Positions 24,701 through 37,000 of a DNA stretch of 64,000 nucleotides are shown in pieces (positions within the stretch are counted from its first letter, which is position 1; each line of letters starts with the position of its first letter). The notes under the pieces are model-generated. The model had not been told where the DNA came from. It ran no database searches and was given only the letters and a program-made list of their open reading frames with translations. This DNA is from Marisa cornuarietis (Eukaryota; Mollusca; Gastropoda; Architaenioglossa; Ampullariidae). The position numbers and the translations under genes were made by a program. Where the stretch lies: the NCBI GenBank assembly GCA_004794655.1, contig SMMW01000085.1, positions 1,798,001 through 1,862,000 on the forward strand, in the 5' to 3' direction.

Positions 24701-27700
24701 TTTTTGTGAAAGCCTGTAAGCTGACAAAGTGCAAAACCACATAAGTTCTATTTACAACTTATGATGGATGAGCTACTACAATCACACAATCTGCAATGTA
24801 ATTATAGGTTTTGCCATCGGCCCTCAGCAGTCTCCCATGAGCTTAACTCCATTACATATACAAATTTTTATCTTGTTTTAAGCTATGGTGAGTACTGTAG
24901 TCACTCACTTTGTAATGGGCTGGTCCATAAAATCACATGAACTGAGTTTCAGGCTAGGTTGAGTACTACATCGGTTTCTGTGTTCTTGTTCTGCTTCTTG
25001 TAAAATAAACACAGCAAGTATTGATAATCGACTGATGATTTAAATTTAATAACATTATTTACAGTTCATCACAGTAGTTTAGATTTGTATGCATAAACAT
25101 AAAAATCAAAGGAGTAGCTAGTCACTAAAATTAAACCTTGTCTTTAAACTTAACATTGTCCCCTGGATTTTAAAAGGTTGGAGCTATAATACTGGTATAT
25201 ATACACACTGATTTAAAATATTTTAATCTTCACAACAACAATAGCAATAGCTATGTAAATCAATTTCTTTTGTATAAATGTATCAGAAATAAGTAACATT
25301 ACTATCCTCTGGAGATCCTTCACTACATCACACTCAAGTCTCTCCAACAAATCATCCAAGTGCTAAATAAGGATGTATATACTTCCTATTTTAATTTTTC
25401 TCTTGTTTATCTTGAAAGAGCTGCTGTTGCTATTAATAGGGTTCATACAGATGTGACAGAATAAAATCTGGACTGTGTCAATATTCAAAGCTTTTAACTC
25501 CAGCCTTAAAACCCACTTCATATAATAGCTTTCATAATCCAATGAACCCTTTCTGCTTACACCTTGGGTCTTCATCTTCTTGATCTTCATCCATATTAAT
25601 TCATTGATGTTTGCTACAGTGTTGTCCCTTCACTGCTGCTTGTGTTTCTTTATTGTGAAGTTGATTTTGGTTCCTTTATTAGTTTTTCGTGCACAGCACA
25701 TTGAGCACTACTGCACATGGGGAAATGCACTCTGCTAATTCAACTATATTGCTATTACTTTTTCCAAACCTCTTTCACATTTCCCAGACAACTACTTGAT
25801 ATTCAGTAAGACATTGAAATGATTCACTACTGAAGCTCTGCAACAAAGTGAGCTACAGACGTAGTCGCATTTGAGTTGTACTCTTTTCCAGTCCAACAAT
25901 ACACTCTCTTTTAAGTGATATCATAAACACATCTTGATGAACATCTACTTTAAGAATGATAAATAGTTGTATCTGTCTCTGTATTTGTCCATCAGCATGC
26001 ATGCATGTGTGTGTGTGTGTGTGTGTGTGTGTCATATGTGTGAGTGTGGATGTGTGTTCATGTGTGCGTGTGTGTGTGTGTGTGTGCATATGTGTGTGGG
26101 TGGGTAGGTGTGAACATGTGTTTGTGTGTGTGCATACACACACACAAAAGGGAGCGTCAACTGAAAAGCTTAAAAGTGCTACAGGGCTTACAGAGCTTTG
26201 CAGAACTAACTATGAAATTAAATTTAGCTTAATAGTTTGCAGATCAATAACTAAATAGTGCACTGCAAACTGTAAAAAGTTCATGACTTTTCTAGACTTT
26301 CAAAACTACCCTTGAACCCTGTATTAATTATTTCTTTGTAGCCCATCATCTTCCAAATGTCACAATTTCTTATTCAGCGGTTGTGATTTAAACGTTTTCT
26401 GTATTCTTTGAGTACCTGCATGGAGTAAGCGCCAGTACCTATCAGTAACCACAAGCAGATTACAATTATTGTGACTTTTAATAAGTTGCTTGGATTTATA
26501 GTAACCAGCAAAAAGCCATCACTTTATTAGTTCTGTTGTGGCAAAATCCTACTACTTTTTGAGGACTTTAGGTAGACTATGGCCCATGCTGACTCAGGCT
26601 GCTGCCAACTCACTTGCTGTGGCTACCATCATATCGAGATTAGACTACTGTAATAGTGCATTGTGGGGTATACCTGCTACGCAGTTGGATCGACTCCAAA
26701 GAGTTCAAAACACAGCCGCCAGGATTGTCACCCATGCAAAGTCATCCACTGAGCACATCACCCCTATCCTACAGAGCCTTCACTGGCTCCCAGTGAACAA
26801 GCGCATTGATCACAAAGTGCTTTTGATTGCACAGTCCTGCATGTTTAAAACTGCTCCTGACTATTTGCAAGAGCTAGTTCCTCCTTACCAGCCGTCACGT
26901 GGCCTGCGCTCTGGCTCCCAGTCACGCTTCTGTCTCCCTGCAGTGGAAGACACAAACAAGAAGCGCACTGGAGCCAGGGCCTTCAAAAACGCGGCACCTA
27001 AACTGTGGAATGCTCTGCCATTGTCATTGTCCACCATCACCTCAACAACCACGTTTCGAAAAAGACTGAAGACCCATCTGTTTATTTAAGATGGACTTAA
27101 ACTTAAACAACCAAGCAACACATCTGTCTTTATTTTTTACTTTCCTGGTGTTTATTTATTTACTTTTTTTTTCTTATTTTTTATTTATTTTGTTTTTGCT
27201 GCACAATTAGCATTCTTCCGAATGGATACCTGCGCATTACAAATGGACATCATCATCATCATCATCATCATCTGGATCATTCTGAAAAATATCGACCATG
27301 TATTGTTCACTGAAAGTGTCTTGTGAAAACAGTTCTAGGTGCTCAAAAATGTGACTGTTGTCTTACTTCCAACACTCTGCTGCTTAATCTTGACTGTGTT
27401 TGTTTACTTCAAGTAAGGGTATCACTCTCGTTCACATCAAACCTTTTGAGCCTTGTACCATAGACATTTTCATTCTTGATAGACATCAAAGGTTTGGTGG
27501 ATGGGTACATTATCCCACCTTAATGATTAAAGGATCATGTATACCCCAATATATACCCCAATTGTAATCTCATGTTTTGACCTTATCATTTACACAAGAT
27601 GCATTCTTGTACTGTGAGATAGTTGTAGTTTACTTTTATTAAATACAGCCTTGTATTTTGTGGATACATAGATTTTAGGCATAACAATAAGTGTATTCAT

Positions 27701-28085
27701 GTACTTATAATTTTTAGTCTTTTCGAAAAACTAGGTTTTGGGGGCACACACATCAATAAAATTGTTCATAATATTAGTTCATTATCCCTCCATATGTGGT
27801 TTCTTTAAAATTCTCAGAGATAAAAACAATAGCTTATTATTGTTTCGGTAGATAGGATATGCAGTGGAGGGAGTACACATTCTGTATATTCATAATTCAT
27901 CATCCTTCCATTATTCAGAAATATGTTTAATACATAAACGCTTTTAAGCAAAGAAAATGAAAAATATAATAATAATGCTTGTTTATTGACCACTTTACCC
28001 CCACCAACAAGCCACCTACAAGCATGAAGGCGCACTTATCAGCAAGCATCTTAAAAATTCATTTACCATCATTAAAATAATAACT

Positions 28086-28134
<49 letters not shown>

Positions 28135-30942
28135 GTGAAAAAAAGTGGAGTACCCAGAGTAAACCACCAATCATTAGCCCTTTAAACAGGTGTCACATAT
28201 TCAGAAAGAGAGGTATGGTGATTCAACAACACTCAATTCTCACTGATGTGGTGAAAGGCACTTTAGTCACTATACCCCCAACCACCCTAGAACAATGGAT
28301 ACAGACTTACATTTTTAAAAGACTTTGAAAACAAATAGACAAAATTGCATACTATCACAAACAGGCCTTGACACAGGCCTGTAGGGTTTTTTCTTGCTAT
28401 AAAAACATGTATTATCTTATTTATGATCTCCATTTTTGAAGCTATGGTATGCACTATAACTGAACTTGTACCTTTTTTGGTTCTGGTGTGAAAGACAGCA
28501 TATCTAGTCTAAACGGGATAGCTTCTCCTTCTTTTAGCACCAGCTTTTACGGCTGTTATTGAAATATGGTTTGCAAGAAAGTTCCATGATAGTGCATGGT
28601 TTAGAGGGCACCCAAGCTTAGCCAGCCCCAGCAAAAATCTGAAGCATCCTGCTGGCTTGATGATAGATTTGTGGCGAACTTCCAGTAAGTATCAATACCT
28701 AGAGTTTTGGCAGCCCTTTTGGCATATAAAGTAGATGCCATGTGCTTCTTGCTTTATAATGAAAGCACTGGACCTCTATTTGCTTCACAGTGTTTAGTGT
28801 GAGATTAGTACCAGTAGTGTTCTGTCTTTTTTTCTACTGTTATGGGTTTTGCCTGTCTTTATTTATTTTGACAGTTCTTGCTTATTCTTATAGTTCTGTG
28901 TATCCCTGTATTTGTTTTTAAGATTTATTTTATATGGTTCTTACCTCTTACACCAGATACCATGTGTTTTGCATGTGAACCGTAATCAGCTGATTGGGTT
29001 TAGCCACCATATATCACTCTGTATGCTGCTTTGCTTTGTGCTAGCTCTCACATTGTTACAGATTGTTGAATCAACAGACTGCTGCATCTATGCATTTGAG
29101 CAGTAATGTACAAAGTCCTACAGCATTAGCAGTCATTGCCCACCATGTTGTGTTGCACTTTTTATGTAAATGTTAGTGTAGTGTCAATTCCTAATGTGTT
29201 AATAGTACTTGCAGAGAACATCCTTTAATTATTCAGAAAGAATATACTTAGATAAAATTGTTGGACTATTTTCTTTTTGGCATCAGTTTGTACATGACAT
29301 GGTGTATCCTTAGATACCGTCGTCTCTCTTCTGTTCTTGTAGGTGTACAGGGCTCAAGCAGTCCTTGTCCTTGTTGTGGCTCCGTGCATGAAATTGACAT
29401 TCTACAGGGCCTGGGTTCAGACTTCAAGCAGTTCTACAAACTGACTAGTCCCATCAAACGAGGCTCGTCTGCTGACCTCAGCAACTCACACTGAACTCTA
29501 TCTAGAGTCATCCTAACATAAACAGAAGTGTCCCATGTGCCTTGCATGAGGGATGCTAGCATCTGGAGATAACATTGATCATATTTGGGTCAAGTTCTTG
29601 TTTGATCTTTGGACTAAGTGCTGTGTCTTAAAAAATAAAAATTAGATTTATTGTATGGGCCATAGTTCTTGCAACCTTTTTGCTGCAGTGAGCTGTAGGC
29701 ATTTAAACCTGGGGTTTGGGGGCTTACCACCAGTAGCAGTTTCTTCTTATTAAAAAAAAATTGCAGGTGTAATGTTTATGATTTTTATAAATATGCTTGT
29801 AAATTGAAGTGACAGCAAGAAAAAAATAAACAGGCTTGATAAGTCTGTGGCTTATAAATTTGGTCACAAAATTAATGGACTGAAATTTGTAACTAGTATT
29901 GTCACGTCAGTGATCTCACAATGTTTTCATAAACAGAAGAGACATCTGGCTGAAATGTCACCATGTCTTAACCTGTAAGGTTTACAAATTCAAAATAATT
30001 TTATTATCAGTCATGGAGCTTTTTCTCATGATTGAATTAATATTTATTTTAGTTGAATAAAATTAATTTAGCTTGCAATATATAGGTTAATGACAGGCTG
30101 CAGAATTTTTATAGGCCTTGTCTGTTGGTGTGTAGTCATTGTCAAGGCTTTTGTTTTCATATGTTGGATTTTTTTGGTTCTTGGTCTTTTATGTTTAACT
30201 TTTGTCAAAGTTTCATCTGTTGTTTCTGGTGTTGTTATGGCTTCATGAAGTCTGTCGTTTCCTAGCAATGGGTTTTATAATAAGGTTTTTCTGCAGTTCT
30301 TAATGTCAACAACTGTTGTCAAGCCTGGTTTTTTGGGGGGTTTTTTTGATGTACAGATTTATTAAGTAGTCCTTTTAATATTTATTTTTAAGGCATGTTG
30401 AAAAGGTTTTTCTTTGCTAATAATTATCCTCAAGACCTTAACTTGCTCCGAGCAATTAGGGTTTTGGTCAGTAGATTGATATCCATCATAAAGACCAATT
30501 AACTGTTTGAGTATCTGTCCCTATCTTTGCTAGACTTTGTCTCTAAAAGATAACTGGCCTGCAACCATTACTGTGTTTAAATTTACCACTTTATTTAAGT
30601 TTATTTCAAGTTAAGTGATTATAGAGTTACTGTATTATTTTTAAAACCTAGTGCTGGAAAAGGTCATTAGATTTAAATTTCCCACTGATTCATAACATTG
30701 TATCTCTCATCATAAATGCTGATGAAAAAATGTCATTCCATAAGGAATTTTTTTAAGACCTGAGGCCGATCAATGCATGATTCATTTCCGTTTCCGTTTG
30801 GATTAGAGCAGCATAGATGAAGATACAGTGTTTAATATATAATTATAGAATATAACTCCACAGACAGTACTTTTTCTGGTGTATACCTCAAGTGAATTTC
30901 TCCTGTGTTAAAAAAAGTTGACCAAGGAGCAATTCCCCTTAG

Positions 30943-31009
<67 letters not shown>

Positions 31010-34000
31010 ATAGAGTGAGACATCTGCCAGTCATCATAGGTACACTAATATAATTGCTTATATTTTGTTATTTGGTAGATTATTTTACCCCAACCCACTC
31101 TAGCTGTTCAGGTCATTGAAATGAAACTCTTTTTGTAATGATCTAGCTAAAATGATAGAGGTGTTCCCTGTAGTCCCAAAAATATTCTGAAGCATTACTT
31201 TTTAGCTAAATGTATTACCTTAAACATTTTTGCTAAACAGATCGTATCAAACACAAAGATTGAATTGAGATGTATGTTTATCCCCAATTATCTGCTCTTG
31301 CCAGTTGCCATAGCATGTTTTTCCTAAAGAAAGCCATCTGAGAAAGAGCATCTCAAACTTAAACTGAATAGGTCTAGCAGCAACACAACTTTATAATATT
31401 TTTACTAGAAGAAGCAATGAAAGTAGTAACAGAAAAAAATGAACACACATTTTAAATTCATGTACATTACAGATCTTTATTTTTTTTAAATTTTGCAGTT
31501 GACTGCTTAGTACTACAATCATAGTGGCATTAAAATGCTTGCACTGAAAGGACCAAGTCCCTATGCACTATAATGCATTAAGATTACAGCAAGCAGTGTT
31601 AAATGGTTTGCTACAAAAAAAACCATGTATAACATTAGTGGTAGCTATATTAAAGCATTATTTTTTCAGACTATGATCAGGTCATTGCTTCTGGTGACTT
31701 GCACTTAGACAGCACACAAGTGCATATGTGTGAGTGCACATTCACACAGTCATGTCATTGTAGGAACTGAGGAGCTATACATGTGTTTGAATTATTTCAC
31801 CTGAAATCTCAACCCTGCTCACCTGGGCTTCTCAATTCCCAATCAGTATTTTCCAGTATTTAATTACATCAATTTCCTGCTTCCTCACAAAATCCCAGTC
31901 TAAAAGTTTTTTCTTTTTCTTTTCCCAGTTGGTGCGGTTAACACACCATCATCAGTATCATTATCATTCATTCCTTGACCAGAACCAGCTGACAGCCAGC
32001 TATGCTGGTCTATGGGTACCAGCTGTTGGTGAGACTAAACCAGTGGCTGACAGGATTTACCACTTATGCCTATTTTGAGAGTAGCAAGCAAGCATTGGAT
32101 AACCGGTCAAGTTCTTCCTCTGTCCAGAGTTGACCACCCTCCAAGGTACTCTTAACAACAGCTTTATATTGTTGTGATGGGTCACATGGCCAGACCAGAC
32201 TACACTGTTTCACTGTTGCTAGAAGAGGCTCCAGGTGGCCTACAATGGTGGTGACTGTGCTTCCTACAAATTCATTGGTCTTTGTATTCCCTGTAGGAAA
32301 TTTGGAGCAGTTTTCTTAACCATTCTTTATCCTATATCAGCAAGCAGAATCCTTGTCTCACATTCTTAGAGCAGAATGGGAACTGTAAGGGACTTGTACG
32401 GTTGTTACTTTGTAGTAAACCTGACGGTGTTGCTGAACCAGATCCTGGCTATTTCTGCTGTTGCAATCCAGATGCAGATTTCTGCTGCAATGCTGTCATC
32501 TTTGAACAGGATGGCTTCCAAGTACTTGAAATTGCTCACTTCTTCAAGCTGTTCTTTCTTTGTATAAATGTTTGCTTTGCTGTTTTTGATAACCATGTGT
32601 TTGCTCTTGTCAGTGCTGGTCTTCATTCCATATGCATTCACATTGTGTGTCAGTCTCTTTTGAAGTTCTTGCAGTCCAGGTTGCATATGGGTCTCCTACC
32701 AATGCAAATAGAAGTGTGGTGGTTATGAAAGGTTCATCCTAATATGTTCTCTAAAAAGATGTTGAAGGGTACAGACAACAAAGGGCACCATTGACAGACA
32801 CCCAATATTGTCTGAAAGAAGTCCTCCAGTTGGTTATTAGGAAACACTGCACTCAATGAGCTCTTGTGCAAGTTCTTCAGTGATTTGAATGAGGTCATCA
32901 TCCAATGTTGAATCCCATGAAAGAATTGCATGCCACAACCCTTTGTGCCAGATCTGTCAAATGAGATTTTGAATGCATTTAAGTCAATGAAGGTGTGAAA
33001 GAGATCCTACAGATATAGATGTTTTTCTATCAGAATTTTGCAGTTGTTCAGCTGTGCTCCTTCCTGGCATGAAGCCCGTCTGGAAATTTCTCAGCAGTGG
33101 TGCTGATATTATTCTGGATTACCATCAGCTTCACTTTGCTTGGATGGCTGATTAGGCTTATGGTTCTTTAGCTTTGGTACTGTTCAGTGTTCCTTTCTTT
33201 AGAAAGTGTATGACTAGTGATTGCATCCATTCTTTAGGCCATTCTTTTTTGTTCCCAGATTTGCACAGAGTAGCGAGGGCCTTAGTTGTATCTTCCCCTC
33301 TCTGCTTAAGCAGCTCTGCTGGAATGTTGTTAATGCTGGGTGACTTTTCTTCATTCAGACTGTATACAGCTATCTTGACTGTACCGACCTGTCACCAACA
33401 TAGGTCCTGTAACCATGAGCCATGGTGGCATGTGGCCTTTTAGACCACAACACCCTTTTTAACATATTACTTACCCATTAATATTATCCTTTTTCCTTAT
33501 ATTGGTTTATACAGTAGTACCTCTACATACAAGTTTAATCCATTCCACAACCAAGCTCGCCTGTCAAAAAACTCATATATTAAATCTATTTTCACATATA
33601 AAATAAAGGAAATAGGATTCATGCATTCCAACCCTCTGACAACAACACAATTTCTTTGTAAATACGGTGTACTTTACAGTACTGTATAGTAAATGTTAAT
33701 GGCAAATAATATAAACAATATAGATAATAAAAATAATAAAGAATATGTTATATTTATCAATCTTACCTTGGAGGTGATGAAGACTGTCGATAATGGAGGT
33801 AGGCTGATGGCGGGTGGCGGGGGAGGAGGGAGGGGACTTGAGAGCAGACAGGTGCTGAATGAATCAGCTGATGAGACAACACTTCACTGTTGTTTAGCTT
33901 TAAACATTTAGATTTTCACTAAGACTACATTCTTTTTTTATGTCTTTATGCTACAACATATAAATTACTCGAGTTTTTATATCAAATTTCTCCTCATAAG

Positions 34001-37000
34001 TAAACAAAATTTCCATGAATTATTTGCTCATAACTCGATTTACTCATATATTGGTTCACTCGTATGTAGAGGTCTTACTGTACTGTTAGTGGTGATGTTA
34101 TTGTATGACTTGGGTGTCTTATTTTTCACCCTTTTAACATAATGTAGCCTTCTCTTGTTGTGACATAGCCTGGTTGCTGGCACGGCATAAAACCCAAACA
34201 ACCAACCAACCAACCAATCCTGATGGTGGAGAAGCATGAGGTCTAACCCCTGTTCTCTCCCCTTTCTCCCCACCTCACCACCACCGCCGCTCAAAAACAA
34301 GGGCAAAGGGTCTCACTGCCTTTTGGGTAACAATGAGAAATATAGAGGCTAAAAGAGTAAGCCCCTACTGAAAATATATAATATGTCACACCAGGCGAGG
34401 GTTAGCACAACCCTAAACTTTCAAACCCCTAACCCTAAAACCTAATGCTGACTATCACTTTTCTAGTTCCTCTGTTCCTGGTAATGATAGACATTCACAC
34501 ACACATGGGCATATGTGCTTGCACAGATATGTGTGTGTGTGTGTGTGTGTGCATGTGTGTATGTGTGCATAGCTACTTTTCCAATATAAAATCGTTTTAA
34601 GGCCGTAGATGTGTTGGCATTTCCAGAGTTACTGGCCCATTTTCCTTCAGTTAAAATTTATGTAATGAGACTTCTTGTGCTTCTCTGAGCTACTCAGATA
34701 CTCCATGCAAGTATTGCAAGAAATTTGTTGTGGTGTCTTAGACACTAGAGACTGCTGAAAATTTTTTTGTGTTTGTGTTATATTAATATTTTTGCATCAT
34801 TTTTGATGTTTGTGGTAAAGCTATATCTGTGATACAGGCAAGCCAGTTAGCAGAACGGGATTGCATCAACACACATAAGCAAACGAAGAAACATACTGAA
34901 CACATTTCGACAAACAAATCCTGAATGACATGTTCTTTTACAAGGAAATGTGTAGCTAAGAGATGGAATGAAAAGTTAGTTGATAAATATATTTTTTGTT
35001 TTTCTTCATGGGCTTTTATAAAACTGAAATCGTACAATTTACCAACAGATTTGTCCTTAAGCATTCATCTTTCAGAGTTTGATAAAATGTGTGTTAAAAC
35101 ACTTCAAAACAAATCAGCACAGAAAAGAGATGATGTAACAGGTAATTAATACTCTCCAAGACCTTACTTGGAGGTTATATGTTGTGAAGTGTCTAAAAGA
35201 AAACTTTCATGTTTGAGGATGTTGGAGGCGTTTAAAAAAGGAGTCCTTGAGCCATGACCACATGACAGTCTTGGTGACAACATATCCTTAGTTTTCAGAG
35301 TGTGAGCAATGAAATTGTTCTTCATGTCTGTAATATTTGCTCATCTTTTGCATTTTGGGGATACAATTATTTTAAAATATAAAAGCAGATCAAAATCCTG
35401 ATTTGCCCTTCTGCTGTTTTTTTTTTCTTTACAGACTGGAAAGCACATAAGTGTGATTGTGTGCCTTCCCGTTCTGTTGTATAAGGAGGTCCAGAATGAT
35501 CTGGAGAAGTTGTGGCATTGTTGGTTGCCAAAGTGAGCCTCTCACTGCTGTGTATATTGTTGTACATATACTTGACTGCTCAAGTAGACTGGTGACATCT
35601 GAGAAGGCTGTATGATGTGTGCCTTAAAGTCCATACTTTGATTGCAGCGTTGAACTAACAACTATTTTTACTAAGACTTCTATGATTTCTTTATGTTGCA
35701 AGAATACATGCATTGCTACTGTTGTGCGAGTATTGTAACTGTGATTTTGTGTCACCCACTTGATAGGTTTGACTGCCCTGTTGTCTGTGATTATAGTGTA
35801 CAACATCATTAATGGTAACTTTACATTTGTTATTTCTTGGCCAACTTTGTTACTGTTGTTGAGTGATATATCAGGCAATATAGGAATATCAGGAAAGCTG
35901 ATTGGTTACTTGGCATTTGTAGTAGACTGCTGTCAGATGTGTTAGAGAGCTTTTTTCCTAAAGTATATAAAAATGTCATACGATTCAGTGTAATAAGATG
36001 GTGACTGCTGTCATGAGACCAAGACAGGATGCTGCCATGAGGTGTCACAGAAAATGTACTATTGTCTGGTGTCCAAAACAGCACACTACTTTTAGTCCAG
36101 ACAGTACTGTCAAGTTCTAGACAAGATGATTTTCTCAGATGTCAAGACACTGACATCAGGTTTGTAAGTGGACATTGCTTACATGTTTTAAAAGCAACAC
36201 TGCTGACAAATATTAAGAGTGCACTGTTGCAGTATCTGAGAACCCTACTGTTACAGATGACTGCTGTTTGATCAGTTTGACTGGTCACTACCATGAGATA
36301 GGAAGTACTTTTAGATCTTTTTTAATATGCTTGGATGTTTACAAGACAAGAAAGGTAAATTTATTATGCCAATAAAAGCACAGAAAAATTCTTTTGTGAG
36401 GTAGAGGATCAGGCTATAAAAAGTAAACTTCCAAAACAATACAACGTAATTATTATCATCAATATATCGCACACACATGATAAAAAACTCATTACTCACA
36501 CTCACACACATACACACGCACACATGCGTGCTTACACTCCCATATATACACACAAAGCATACCAGCATCCCTCCTACGTCAAGAAGACCTGCCTTTGACA
36601 CCTATGCATTTTAAACTATATACACACAAACACAGCAACATTTCCACCTGGCACATGGAAGTGATTTTTTTGTTCATCATTTTAGATTTATCATTACTTA
36701 TATTGAAATAACAGAACAGACATGTAAGTTACAATACAACTTTATCATTTCATGGAAGAAATTTGTTTAACATTCAGCTGTCAAAGTATGAAAATCACAT
36801 ATAATTAGTTAACATTCAATAAAGCATTACAAGATCAGTATTTATAAAAAAAATGTAACATTTGACATTAGAGTGAAGTGGTAACAAAATACAAAAGCAT
36901 AAATCAATGCCAAACCACCCACACACCCACCTTCATACATATATTCTCTCTCTCTCTCTCTCTGAGATATCTTCAGTTGCTGTCATGGCATAAAACTATA

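Larger units (their letters stand above)
22839..29342 (+). other. stac intron, AT-rich with mobile-element remnants
   Basis: No host exon seen. From 22.9 to 24.4 kb it is plain AT-rich sequence. A minus-strand LINE 3' end lies at about 24484-24672. TG/TA-rich microsatellites lie at 26006-26150, a partial hAT copy at about 26252-27465 is interrupted by a plus-strand LINE (26536-27272), and a SINE lies at 28136-28300. Confidence 0.6.
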
